A DNA stretch of 64,000 nt from Aurantimonas sp. HBX-1. GTDB taxonomy: Bacteria; Pseudomonadota; Alphaproteobacteria; Rhizobiales; Rhizobiaceae. The position numbers and the translations under genes are program-made. The stretch's first letter is position 1, and each line of letters begins with the position of its first letter. Below the pieces are notes generated by a model. It saw only the letters and a program-made list of their open reading frames with translations. It did no database searches and was not told the origin of the DNA. The stretch lies in assembly GCF_021391535.1 (NCBI RefSeq), contig NZ_CP090066.1, forward strand, positions 1 through 64,000, in the 5' to 3' direction. This document shows, in pieces, positions 50,937 through 59,610 of this stretch.

Positions 50937-52100
50937 TTACTCCGCGGCTTCGGCGAGGCGGGCGGCGCGGCGGGTGCCGGCGCGGTCCTGGTCGAGCTCG
51001 CGCGACAGGTGCTGCAGCACCACGGCCGAGCCGTCCGACAGGATGGCGCGGTAGCCGGCGATCGAGCGGGCGAAGACGTTGTAGATGATCACCGCGGGGA
51101 TGGCCGCGACGAGGCCGATCGCGGTCGCCAGCAGCGCTTCGGCGATGCCCGGCGCCACCACCGCGAGGTTGGTGGTGTTCGCCTCGCTGATGCCGATGAA
51201 CGCGTTCATGATGCCCCAGACCGTACCGAACAGGCCGACGAAGGGCGCCGTCGAGCCGATCGTCGCCAGCACGCCGGTGCCGCGATTGATGCTGCGGGCG
51301 CCGCGCGACTCGATTCGCGACAGCGCCACCTGGGCCCGCTCCTTGACCCCGTCGTCGGAGAGGCCGGCCGAGCGCGCGCGCTCGGCTTCCGCCGACTTGG
51401 CGAGCAGCGCCACCGGGCTGCGCCAGCGGCGGGCCGAGCGCTCGTCGCCGATCGCGCCCACCAGGTCCGGCGCGCGTTCGAGGCGGCGGACGTCGGCGCG
51501 GGCGCGGCGCTTGGCGAAGGCGATCTCGATGCCCTTGGCGACGAAGATCGTCCAGGTGACCAGCGACGCGAAGGCAAGCCCGATCATCACCGCTTTCACC
51601 ACCCAGTCGGCGGCGAGAAACATGCCGAGCGGCGAGAGATCGTGCGGCAGCGTCTCGCTGCGCGCCGGCGCCGCCAATTCCGTGACGCGTGGTCCCGTCG
51701 CGGCAGCGGGCGCATCGGCCTCGCCCGGGGCGGCGGCCGGCTCGGCGGTGTCGACGGCCGGATCGGTCGGCGCGGCGTCCGGCGCAGCGGCGTTTACGAC
51801 TGGCGGCGCGGTGGTCTCGGGCGCCGCGGCGGGGGCGCCATCGCCTGTCGCTGCCGGAGCGTCGGCCTGTACCGGCGACGGCTGGTTGGCGGGGGACGCT
51901 GCCGTCGTGCCGGGATCGGAGACGGCCGGCGCGGGGCTGGCCGCCGCGGGCGGGCTTTCGGGCGAGACGACGGCCGACGAGGCATCCGGGGCGGCAGGCG
52001 CGGTATCCTGAGCAACGGCCGGATGCGCGATCAGCGCGGGAAGCAGGACGAGCGCGGCGATGAGGGCGGCACGGTGCCGGACGGTGCGGATCGTGGTCAT
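50937..52100 (-). CDS. exbB: TonB-system energiser ExbB with long N-terminal extension
   Basis: 387 residues. A signal-like segment (LIAALVLLPALIAHPAVAQ) is followed by about 105 residues of alanine/proline-rich low-complexity sequence, then the three-helix MotA/TolQ/ExbB core (WVVKAVMIGLAFASLVTWTIF; GTGVLATIGSTAPFVGLFGTVWGIMNAF; GIAEALLATAIGLVAAIPAV). ATG 52100 starts the signal; a GTG at 52127 is in frame. First gene of exbB-exbD-tonB. Confidence 0.93.
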   Translation of the reverse strand: MTTIRTVRHRAALIAALVLLPALIAHPAVAQDTAPAAPDASSAVVSPESPPAAASPAPAVSDPGTTAASPANQPSPVQADAPAATGDGAPAAAPETTAPPVVNAAAPDAAPTDPAVDTAEPAAAPGEADAPAAATGPRVTELAAPARSETLPHDLSPLGMFLAADWVVKAVMIGLAFASLVTWTIFVAKGIEIAFAKRRARADVRRLERAPDLVGAIGDERSARRWRSPVALLAKSAEAERARSAGLSDDGVKERAQVALSRIESRGARSINRGTGVLATIGSTAPFVGLFGTVWGIMNAFIGISEANTTNLAVVAPGIAEALLATAIGLVAAIPAVIIYNVFARSIAGYRAILSDGSAVVLQHLSRELDQDRAGTRRAARLAEAAE

Positions 52101-52185
52101 GAGGCCGATCGGTATGGTCTGTTGCACGGATGGGCGAGCAGGCGCAGTCGGGAACGCCGGGCCGTTTCGGCGGAACCCTTATGTT

Positions 52186-52208
52186 AATATGATAATCACA
52201 GTCAACTT
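52186..52208 (-). promoter_or_regulatory. RirA-type iron box upstream of exbB
   Basis: AATATGAT-N7-GTCAACTT in the plus-strand direction, containing TGA-N9-TCA (52190-52204). The right arm is close to the consensus, the left arm partial (5 of 8). It lies about 85 bases upstream of the exbB start. Confidence 0.5.
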
Positions 52209-52559
52209 AAAGGGCCGGTCGCCGGTTCCCTCGTCGGGTCCTGTCCCGGCGCGCGGAATTTGCTGACGGCCGGGCGGCGCCGACCGGACACGCAACCGGT
52301 GCCTCAGGATCTGTCGCGGCACTCCCCGGACTTGGCCGGGCCGATCTCCTCGCGTTTGCTGGCGGGAATGCATCCGCGACAGCATCGCAAAGTAGAATGC
52401 GAACAATTCCAGATACTGTGTTCTGAATGTAACACGGCGCCGGAAGACGAAATCATCACGGTCGCGCTCCAGCCGCCGGATATCGGGAAGTCCGTAGGCG
52501 TTACAATTGCTTGGGCCCGTCGACAGGCGACCGACGGCATTGTGCCTGTCTCGCGTCAT
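52209..52559. other. Divergent gap between exbB and third receptor, no supported gene
   Basis: A 104-codon plus-strand frame (52260-52574) and a minus-strand frame cross this stretch. The part from about 52380 to 52520 is richer in A/T than the flanks and uses codons unlike neighbouring genes. The plus frame runs into the iron box and has no ribosome site. I treat it as non-coding or a decayed remnant. Confidence 0.4.
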
Positions 52560-52582
52560 AAGTTGACTCAGTAAGTCAAGTT
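52560..52582 (+). promoter_or_regulatory. RirA-type iron box, third receptor
   Basis: AAGTTGAC-N7-GTCAAGTT, same 8-7-8 architecture as the box at 46891 with one arm mismatch, containing TGA-N9-TCA. It lies 53 bases before the receptor start. Confidence 0.68.
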
Positions 52583-52635
52583 TACCTAGCGGTCGGGGAT
52601 CGGGGCGCGGGGCCCCATCCAGCGAAGGCGGTGCC

Positions 52636-54831
52636 ATGACGCGTATCCAGACGACCATTCTCCTCAATCCCCAGGCACGCGCCGCGCGGCTTGGGCACCT
52701 CGCCGCCGCTGCCGCGACGGCGTTCGCCCTTGCCGGGGGATCGTCCGCAGCCCTCGCCCAGGAGACGACGATCCAGCTCGACACGGTGACGATCGAGGGT
52801 GCCGCTACGGCCGCTTCGGGCGCCGGCGCCGGCACCGGGACCGGCGACGGCGGGCTCGTTGCCGACGGCTACGTGCCGCGGGCGACGGTCTCCGCGACGA
52901 AGACCGACACGCCTTTGGTCCAGGTGCCGCAGTCGGTGTCGGTGGTCACGGAGCAGCAGCTGGAGGACCGCAATCCGCAGAGCCTCCTCGAGACGCTGTC
53001 CTACACGCCCGGCGTGCGGATCGGCGCCTACGGCTTCGATCCCCGTTTCGACGCCTTCTTCATCCGCGGCTTCCCGGCGACCTACACCGGCATCTTCCGC
53101 GACGGCCTGCGCCAGTTCGGCAACGGCTTCGCCACCTTCGACATCGAGCCCTACGGCCTCGGCGGGCTGAGCATTCTCAAGGGTCCCTCGGCGGGCCTCT
53201 ACGGATCGTCGAATGCCGGCGGCATCGTCGACCTGCGCTCCAAACGCCCGACAACTGAGGCGTTCCGCGAGGTCGAGACGCAGATCGGCACCAACGATCG
53301 CTACCAGGCGAATTTCGACGCCGCCGGCCCGATGAACGCCGACGGTACCGTGTCCTATCGGCTCACTGGCGTCGCCCGCGATTCCGACACCGACTATCCG
53401 TTCTCGCCGGACGACCGGCTGAGCATCGCACCCGCCTTCACCTGGGCGCCGGACGGCGACACCTCGCTGACCATCCTCGGCGAGTTGCAGCGCTCCCGCT
53501 CGGGCGGCACCGCCGCCTACGTCAATGTCGACAATCGCGTCACCGACGTCGCCGGCGGCGACCCGAGCTTCAACGATCTGGACCAGACGCAGGGCCGGAT
53601 CGGGCTGGAGTTCGAACACCGCATCGACGACGTCTTCACCTTCCGCCAGAAGGCGCGCTACCAGGATCTCGATATCTACTCGGAGTATGTCTACGCCTTC
53701 GGCGGCCCGGTGAACGGGATCGTCGATCGCGGCTCCGGCGTCCTCGACCAGACGCTGGGCGGCGTCGTATCCGACAGCCAGCTGCAGGCCGAATTCGACA
53801 CCGGCTTCATCGGCCACAAGGTGCTGGCGGGCGTCGACGCTTCCTATGCCGAGTTCACCAACAAGGAGGGCTACGGCACGGCCTCGTCGCTGGTCTTCGA
53901 CGCGCCGCGCTACGACGTGGCGGTGGCGATGCCGGAGTACAGCGTCGCGTCCGAACAGGAGCAGCGCCAGGTCGGCCTCTATCTGCAGGACGAGATCGCC
54001 ATCGACCGGCTGCTGGTGACGCTCGGCGGCCGCTACGACTGGATCCGCACCGAATCCGCCTCCGGTACGCCGGGCGATCTCGGCGACCGGGACGAGCAGA
54101 AGGACGAGGCGTTCTCCGGCCGCGTCGGCCTGTCGTATCTCTTCGACTCCGGCATCGCCCCGTATGTCAGCTATTCCACCGCCTTCACGCCGAATATCGG
54201 TACCGCATCGGACGGATCGGCCTTCGTGCCGACCGAGGCCGAGCAGTACGAGGCGGGCGTCAAGGTTCAGGTTCCGGGCGTCAACGCCTTCTTCACCGCA
54301 GCCGTCTTCGACATCACCCAGGAGAACGGCGTGTTCTTCGACGTCAATGTCGACACCGGCGTCAACGAGGAAGTGCAGCGGGGCGAACTGCGCTCGCGCG
54401 GCTTCGAGCTCGAGGGGACGGCCTCGCTCGGCAACGGCCTCAGCCTGATCGCTTCCTATGCCTACACCGACATGGAGATCGTCGAGGGCACCGAGGCGAC
54501 GACCGGCCGGACGCTGTCCTCGACGCCCTACCACACGGCCTCGGTGTGGGGCGACTACACGATCGAGGGCGGCGTCGCGGCCGGGCTCGGCTTCGGCGCC
54601 GGCGTCCGCTATGTCGGCAAGAGTTACGGCGACGACGAGAACAGCTTCGAGAACGACGAGCGGTTCTTCCTCGACGCGGCGCTGCATTACGACATCCCGC
54701 TGCTCGAGGGGGCGCGGCTGCAGGTCAACGCCACCAACCTCCTCGACGAGGATTCGCAGATCTGCTCGTCCGGCTTCTGCTACCGCGAGCCGGGCCGCAA
54801 CGTCATCGGCAGCGTCCGCTACCGCTTCTGA
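52636..54831 (+). CDS. TonB-dependent siderophore receptor (third)
   Basis: 731-residue receptor: leader ending ...GSSAALAQ, TonB box TIQLDTVTIEG, plug (TPLVQVPQSVSVVTEQQLEDR; FFIRGFPATYTGIFRDGLRQ; GPSAGLYGSSNAGGIVDLRSKRP) and barrel ending IGSVRYRF with C-terminal phenylalanine. No STN domain. Divergent from exbB-exbD-tonB and followed by rirA. A conserved cysteine pair near the end (ICSSGFCY) also appears in the other two receptors. Ligand unknown. Confidence 0.92.
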   Translation: MTRIQTTILLNPQARAARLGHLAAAAATAFALAGGSSAALAQETTIQLDTVTIEGAATAASGAGAGTGTGDGGLVADGYVPRATVSATKTDTPLVQVPQSVSVVTEQQLEDRNPQSLLETLSYTPGVRIGAYGFDPRFDAFFIRGFPATYTGIFRDGLRQFGNGFATFDIEPYGLGGLSILKGPSAGLYGSSNAGGIVDLRSKRPTTEAFREVETQIGTNDRYQANFDAAGPMNADGTVSYRLTGVARDSDTDYPFSPDDRLSIAPAFTWAPDGDTSLTILGELQRSRSGGTAAYVNVDNRVTDVAGGDPSFNDLDQTQGRIGLEFEHRIDDVFTFRQKARYQDLDIYSEYVYAFGGPVNGIVDRGSGVLDQTLGGVVSDSQLQAEFDTGFIGHKVLAGVDASYAEFTNKEGYGTASSLVFDAPRYDVAVAMPEYSVASEQEQRQVGLYLQDEIAIDRLLVTLGGRYDWIRTESASGTPGDLGDRDEQKDEAFSGRVGLSYLFDSGIAPYVSYSTAFTPNIGTASDGSAFVPTEAEQYEAGVKVQVPGVNAFFTAAVFDITQENGVFFDVNVDTGVNEEVQRGELRSRGFELEGTASLGNGLSLIASYAYTDMEIVEGTEATTGRTLSSTPYHTASVWGDYTIEGGVAAGLGFGAGVRYVGKSYGDDENSFENDERFFLDAALHYDIPLLEGARLQVNATNLLDEDSQICSSGFCYREPGRNVIGSVRYRF

Positions 54832-54928
54832 TCGCGATCCTCCTACGCCCGCGGCCCCTGTGCCGCGGGCTCACGCTGCACGTTTCCGGAGGTTTCGGTG
54901 CAGGCCCGTCCGGCGACCTTCAAAAAGA

Positions 54929-54945
54929 CTTGGAATTCTTCTAAA
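54929..54945 (+). promoter_or_regulatory. Irr-type box (ICE) upstream of rirA
   Basis: CTTGGAATTCTTCTAAA fits the Irr iron-control element TTTAGAA-N3-TTCTAAA: the right arm matches 7 of 7, the left 5 of 7. It lies 46 bases before the rirA start. Irr control of rirA is established in Agrobacterium, so the site makes sense. Confidence 0.55.
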
Positions 54946-54990
54946 AAGGCTCCATCTTCCGCTTCCTGGCGCGGAGAAGGACCTGACACC

Positions 54991-55455
54991 ATGCGGCTGA
55001 CACGCCAGACCAACTACGCCATCCGGATCCTGATGTACTGCGCCACCAATCGCGGTCGCCTCAGCCGGATCAAGGACATCGCCGCCGCCAACCAGGCGTC
55101 GGAACTGTTCATGTTCAAGATCCTGCAGCCGCTGGTCGAGGCGGGCATGATCGAGACCGTACGCGGCCGCAACGGCGGCATCCGGCTCGGCCGGCCGGCC
55201 GCGGCGATCAGCCTGCGCCGCGTCGTCGAGCTCACCGAAGACAATTTCACCCTCGCCGAATGTTTCGAGAGCGGCGCCGTCGACTGCCCGCTGATCGACA
55301 ACTGCCGGCTGAACACCGCGCTGCGCAAGGCGCTCGAGGCGTTCCTGTCGGTGCTCGACGAATACACGATCGGCGATCTCATCGGCGACAACGGCCAGAT
55401 GCGCCGCCGCCTCGGCCTTGCCGATTTCGATGAGCCGCTGGCCGCCGCGAGCTGA
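54991..55455 (+). CDS. rirA: Rrf2-family iron regulator RirA
   Basis: 154-residue Fe-S repressor of iron-uptake genes when iron is replete. It begins MRLTRQTNYAIRILMYCATN and contains the HTH-wing ELFMFKILQPLVEAGMIETVRGRNGGIRLGRP. The three cluster cysteines are C91, C99 and C105, the positions known for rhizobial RirA. GGAGAAGG precedes the ATG. It lies downstream of the third receptor and is probably transcribed from its own Irr-box promoter. Confidence 0.93.
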   Translation: MRLTRQTNYAIRILMYCATNRGRLSRIKDIAAANQASELFMFKILQPLVEAGMIETVRGRNGGIRLGRPAAAISLRRVVELTEDNFTLAECFESGAVDCPLIDNCRLNTALRKALEAFLSVLDEYTIGDLIGDNGQMRRRLGLADFDEPLAAAS

Positions 55456-55482
55456 TCGCGCCCGCCCGGCCGCTGCCACTTC

Positions 55483-56517
55483 TCACTCTGCCGCCAGCCG
55501 CTCCAGATAGGGCAGGTCCTCGGCGTTGAACTCGCGCCGGATCAGGTCGACGCGGGCGACGGCGCGTTCGCGCGAGACGTCGAGATGGTGCCGGAGCGCC
55601 TGCGCCGCGGCCCCGGCGTCGCCTTCCGCCAGATGTTCCAGGATGTCGCGATGCTCGGGCAGGAACGGCTCGGATTCGAACAGCCGCGGCGTCCAGCGAT
55701 AGAGGAACCGGTGCGCGATCAGCAGCGACTGTGGCAGGGTGATCGCCTGCATCAGCGCCTGGTTGCCGCAATGGCCGAGCAGGGTGACGTGCAGATCCTC
55801 CTCCAGCGCGTCGAGAGTCGCGCCGCCGATCCCGGGTGACGCCATCGCCGCGTCGAGCCGGGCGCGCAGGCGCGGCAGCAGTCCTTCCGGCAGGCGGGCC
55901 GCCGCCTTGAGCAGCGCCACCGGTTCGAGGATCGCCCGCAGCTCGTAGAGTTCCGCGATGTGGTCCGGCGTCAGCGCCGGCGCATACCAGCGCGATCGCT
56001 CGTCCTTTCGCAGTATGCCGCGCTGCTGCAGCCGGCCGACCACGTCGCGCGCGACGGTGCGGCTGACGGCATAGTGCCGGGCGAGCCGCGCCTCGTTGAT
56101 GCGCCAGCTGGCGAAGGAGATCCGCGCCACGATCTGGTCCTCGATCTCGCCGTAGATCCGCTCCCAGCTGGCCGACGACAGCAGGCGCACCGACTCCTCC
56201 GCCGCGTCGGACGGGCGCCCAGCCGCCGTTGCCGCTTGCGTCTCTCCGCCGGCGGCGAGCACGGCGTAGCCCTTGCCCTTCGCCTGGCTCAGCAGCCCGC
56301 GGCCGGCGAGTTCGGCCAGCGCCCGGCGGGCCGGCGGCCGGCTGATCCCGAAGCGCTCCGCCACCATCGATTCTGTCAGGTAGCTGCCCTCGGCTAGGGC
56401 ACCCGATGCGATCTGCCCTTCCAGCAGCGCGGCGGCCCGCTCGTAGAGCCGCGGCGCCGTCCCCGAGAGGGGCTCGGGGGCGTTTCCGGTCGGCTTCGCG
56501 GCTTCGCTCTGCGGCAT
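55483..56517 (-). CDS. GntR-family regulator with two winged-helix domains and FCD domain
   Basis: 344 residues. First GntR winged helix at about 25-90 (LTESMVAERFGISRPPARRALAELAGRGLLS), second at about 118-185 (INEARLARHYAVSRTVARDVVGRLQQRGILR), then an FCD ligand domain (ELRAILEPVALLKAAARL; LEEDLHVTLLGHCGN; PEHRDILEHLAEGDAGAAAQALRHHLDVSRERAVARV). Typical FCD regulators have one HTH and about 230 residues. Start ATG 56517. Divergent from the SDR/Ldh/TRAP operon it presumably controls. Confidence 0.88.
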   Translation of the reverse strand: MPQSEAAKPTGNAPEPLSGTAPRLYERAAALLEGQIASGALAEGSYLTESMVAERFGISRPPARRALAELAGRGLLSQAKGKGYAVLAAGGETQAATAAGRPSDAAEESVRLLSSASWERIYGEIEDQIVARISFASWRINEARLARHYAVSRTVARDVVGRLQQRGILRKDERSRWYAPALTPDHIAELYELRAILEPVALLKAAARLPEGLLPRLRARLDAAMASPGIGGATLDALEEDLHVTLLGHCGNQALMQAITLPQSLLIAHRFLYRWTPRLFESEPFLPEHRDILEHLAEGDAGAAAQALRHHLDVSRERAVARVDLIRREFNAEDLPYLERLAAE

Positions 56518-56645
56518 CGTCGGTTCCCGTTCGTGGCCGGGCGCACTCTTCCCAATGCCGGCGCCAGCGTCAAACGCGGCGTTCGCGACGTCCGCTCCGG
56601 TGCTATCGCCGGGGAACGGGGATTGCCGTCGCCAGAAACCATGTC

Positions 56646-56657
56646 TAGTGTACACGA
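56646..56657. promoter_or_regulatory. GTGTACAC palindrome in the divergent promoter
   Basis: TAGTGTACACGA has a perfect 8-bp palindrome GTGTACAC, of the TNGTNNACNA type bound by FCD-class GntR proteins. It lies about 34 bases before the SDR start and between the regulator and its putative operon. Confidence 0.45.
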
Positions 56658-56690
56658 AGAACATGGCCGGCTGGGGAGGTGGACCATTTC

Positions 56691-57434
56691 ATGACGGCGC
56701 GGCTGGCAGGCAAACAGGCGTTGGTGACGGGTGCGGGCCAGGGGATCGGCCGCGCCATCGCGCTCGCCTTCGCCGCGGAAGGTGCCGCGGTGGTCGCCGC
56801 CAGCCGGACGCTCGCGAAGATGCAGGACCTGCCGGGCCAGGCGCCGTCGATCCGACCCGTGGCGCTCGACGTGACCGACGGCGCGGCAGTTCGAAGCGTC
56901 GTGGCGGACGCCGGGCGGGTCGACATCCTCGTCAACTGCGCCGGCTGGGTGCACAGCGGCACGATCCTCGATTGCGACGATGCCGACTGGGCGCGCAGCC
57001 TCGACCAGAACGTCACGGCCTGCTTCCTGACGATCCGGGCGGCGCTGCCCGGCATGATCGAGCGGGGCAGCGGCTCCATCGTCAACGTCGCCTCCGTGGC
57101 CTCCAGCATCACCGGCGTTGCCAACCGCGCCGCCTACGGCGCCGCCAAGGCGGCGGTGATCGGCCTGACCAAGGCGGTGGCGCGCGACGTCATCCGCAGC
57201 GGCGTGCGCGTCAACGCGCTCTGCCCGGGCACCACCAGTTCGCCGTCGCTGGAGGAGCGGATCGCCGCGACGGCCGATCCCGAACGGACACGCCGCGAAT
57301 TCGCCGAGCGCCAGCCGATCGGACGGCTGGGCACGGTCGAGGAGATGGCGGCCGCGGCACTCTATCTTGCCGGCGACGAGTCGAGCTTCACCACCGGGCA
57401 AGTCTTCGTCGTCGACGGCGGGCAGACGCTGTGA
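56691..57434 (+). CDS. SDR-family oxidoreductase
   Basis: 247-residue NAD(P)-dependent dehydrogenase: ALVTGAGQGIGRA, LVNCAGWVHSG, catalytic VNVASVASSITGVANRAAYGAAKAA, and end TGQVFVVDGGQTL. The CAGWV and LCPGTTSSPSLEERI segments resemble BDH2/DHRS6-like and 2-keto-3-deoxy-L-fuconate dehydrogenases. ATG 56691 is chosen over GTG 56679, which overlaps the GGGGAGG ribosome site. First gene of the operon; substrate probably a sugar acid (inference). Confidence 0.8.
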   Translation: MTARLAGKQALVTGAGQGIGRAIALAFAAEGAAVVAASRTLAKMQDLPGQAPSIRPVALDVTDGAAVRSVVADAGRVDILVNCAGWVHSGTILDCDDADWARSLDQNVTACFLTIRAALPGMIERGSGSIVNVASVASSITGVANRAAYGAAKAAVIGLTKAVARDVIRSGVRVNALCPGTTSSPSLEERIAATADPERTRREFAERQPIGRLGTVEEMAAAALYLAGDESSFTTGQVFVVDGGQTL

Positions 57435-58531
57435 GCGCCGCATTCGAGACGCCCCCGCAGGCGATCGGCGGCCGGGTGGCGCTCGGCGAGCTCGACCGGT
57501 TCTGCCTGGATGTACTGACCGCCGCCGGCGCGGACGCGCTCACGGCCGATGCCGCATCGCGGGCGATGCTGCACGGCACCCGGCACGGCGTCGACAGCCA
57601 CGGCGTGCGGCTGCTGCCGCACTACGTCACGGTGCTGACCGAGGGCCGGGTCAACCGGCGGCCGAAGCTCATCTTCTCGCGCGAAGGCGGGGCGACGGCG
57701 TCGCTCGACGCCGACGACGCGCATGGCGCGCTGGCGGCCTATGTCGGGATGGAGCGCGCCGTCCGCATCGCCGCGGAAAGCGGCATCGGCGCCGTGTCGA
57801 TCCGCAACAGCTCGCATTTCGGCCCGGCCGGCGCCTTTGCCCTCGCCGCCGCCGAGAAGGGCATGATCGGCATCGCGCTCTGCAATTCCGACAGTTTCGT
57901 GCGCCTCCACGACGGCGCGGCGCGCTTCCACGGCACCAACCCGATCGCCTGCGCCGTGCCCTGCGCGGGGAGCCGCCCGTGGCTGCTCGACATGGCCACC
58001 AGCGCCGTTCCCTACAACCGCGTCCAGCTCTATCGCAGCCTCCGCCGGGCACTGCCCGACGGCGTCGCCTCGGACGGGGAGGGGCGCGACACCACCGATG
58101 CCGAGGCGGTCGAGATGCTGGCGCCGGTCGGCGGCGCCTTCGGGTTCAAGGGCGCCGGGCTCGCCGGCATGGTGGAGATCTTCAGCGCCATTCTCGCCGG
58201 CATGGCGCCGGGCTTCGACGTCCTGCCGATGGCGGGACCCGACCTTTCGACGCCGCGCGGGCTCGGCGCCTTCGTCATGGCGGTCCGTCCGGATGCCTTT
58301 GTCGACCGGGCGGTCTTCGAGGCGGGGATGCGGCACTACGTCGAGACGCTGCGCGCCTCGCCCGCCCGGCCGGGCACCACGGTGATGGCGCCGGGCGATC
58401 GCGAATGGGCGGAAGCCGAGCGGCGGGAGGCGGCCGGCGCCCCGCTCGACCCGGCGACGATCAGTGAATTCCGGGAGCTCGCCCGACGCTTCGGCCTGGC
58501 GGCGCCGGACATCCGGGAGGGCGGCACCTGA
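57431..58531 (+). CDS. Ldh-family (malate/L-lactate/ureidoglycolate-type) dehydrogenase
   Basis: 366-residue NAD(P)-dependent oxidoreductase of the YlbC/YiaK superfamily (not related to ordinary LDH). Landmarks: HGTRHGVDSHGVRLLPHYV, GIGAVSIRNSSHFGPAGAFA, GTNPIACAVP, WLLDMATSAVPYNRV, and GFKGAGLAGMVEIFSA. GTG 57431 overlaps the SDR stop (GTGA). Likely reduces or oxidises a 2-oxo/2-hydroxy acid imported by the TRAP system. Confidence 0.88.
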   Translation: MSAAFETPPQAIGGRVALGELDRFCLDVLTAAGADALTADAASRAMLHGTRHGVDSHGVRLLPHYVTVLTEGRVNRRPKLIFSREGGATASLDADDAHGALAAYVGMERAVRIAAESGIGAVSIRNSSHFGPAGAFALAAAEKGMIGIALCNSDSFVRLHDGAARFHGTNPIACAVPCAGSRPWLLDMATSAVPYNRVQLYRSLRRALPDGVASDGEGRDTTDAEAVEMLAPVGGAFGFKGAGLAGMVEIFSAILAGMAPGFDVLPMAGPDLSTPRGLGAFVMAVRPDAFVDRAVFEAGMRHYVETLRASPARPGTTVMAPGDREWAEAERREAAGAPLDPATISEFRELARRFGLAAPDIREGGT

Positions 58532-58586
58532 GGAGGCGCCCGAGACGCATCGGCTCGAGATCGATCAAACCCAAGGGAGGAAGACC

Positions 58587-59585
58587 ATGACCATCGTGAA
58601 GAGACACATCCGCACCCTGTCGCTGGCGCTCGCCGCCGGCCTTGCCGGGCTTGGCGGCGCTGCCGCGCAGGAAACCCACACGCTGCGGTTCAACCACGTG
58701 CTCGGCCCGAACGAGCCCTTCCACAAGGGCTTCGAGCAGTGGGCCGAGCGCGTCGCCGAGCGCACCAATGGCGGGTTGACCATCGAGGTGTTCCACAGCG
58801 CCCAGCTCGGCGTCGAGGAGGACATTATCGAGCAGATCCGCCAGGGCGCGAATTTTGGCCAGAACACCGACGCGGCTCGGCTCGGCAACTATGTCCCCGG
58901 CATCGCCGTGGTGAACGGGCCGTATTTCGTTGAGTCCAACGAGCAGGCCTTCGCGCTGGCCGATTCGCCCACCATGCAGCAATGGCAGCAGGAACTCGCC
59001 GATCAGCACGGGCTGAAGGTCGTGTGCTTCGACTGGGTGCAGGGATTCCGGAACTTCTTCACCAACAAGGAAGTGCGGACCCCGGCGGACCTCGCGGGCC
59101 TGCGCATCCGCACCCCGCCGGCGCCGATCTGGCAGGAATCGATCCGGGCGCTCGGCGCCGAGCCGACCGCGATGAATTTCGGCGACGTCTATCCGGGCCT
59201 GCAGCAGCAGGCGATCGACGGCGCGGAACTGGTCTACCCCAACATCACCGCCGCCAATCTCAACGAGGTGCTGAGCCACGCCAACGAGACCAAGCACATC
59301 ATGCTGGTGAACTTCCAGGTGGTCAGTTCGCAGTGGTTCGACGGCCTGCCGGCCGAGTACCAGACGGCCCTCGTCGAGGAGTGCCGGACCGCCGGCCAGG
59401 AGACCTCTAAGGCGGTCGCCGACGCCACCGAGACGGCCCGGCAGACGCTGCGCGATGCCGGCATGACCATCGTCGAGGACGTCGATCTCGAGGCGTTCCG
59501 CGCCGCAGGCGAGAAGGCCTACGAGGCGCTCGGGCTCACCGAGGCAAAGAACAAGGTGCAGGCCGAAATGGCTGGCCCACAATAG
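58587..59585 (+). CDS. dctP: TRAP transporter substrate-binding protein DctP
   Basis: 332-residue DctP-family periplasmic protein with signal peptide ending GLGGAAAQ. The carboxylate-binding region RTPADLAGLRIRTPPAPIWQESIRALGAEPTAMNFGDVYPGLQQQAIDGAE has the family arginine. GGGAGG precedes ATG 58587. The ligand is probably an organic or sugar acid, specificity unknown. Confidence 0.92.
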   Translation: MTIVKRHIRTLSLALAAGLAGLGGAAAQETHTLRFNHVLGPNEPFHKGFEQWAERVAERTNGGLTIEVFHSAQLGVEEDIIEQIRQGANFGQNTDAARLGNYVPGIAVVNGPYFVESNEQAFALADSPTMQQWQQELADQHGLKVVCFDWVQGFRNFFTNKEVRTPADLAGLRIRTPPAPIWQESIRALGAEPTAMNFGDVYPGLQQQAIDGAELVYPNITAANLNEVLSHANETKHIMLVNFQVVSSQWFDGLPAEYQTALVEECRTAGQETSKAVADATETARQTLRDAGMTIVEDVDLEAFRAAGEKAYEALGLTEAKNKVQAEMAGPQ

Positions 59586-59610
59586 GCGACAGGGCCGGCG
59601 GGAGATCACG

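Noticed and set aside
52260..52574. 104-codon plus-strand frame between exbB and the third receptor
   Set aside because: Atypical codon use, no ribosome site, no recognised domain, and its end overlaps the iron box.
34906..54831. FecA-type receptors with sigma/anti-sigma signalling
   Set aside because: None of the three receptors has an N-terminal STN domain, and no fecI/fecR-like genes are present.
54991..55455. Rrf2 gene as IscR
   Set aside because: No isc/suf genes adjacent; the N-terminus and C91/C99/C105 pattern match RirA.
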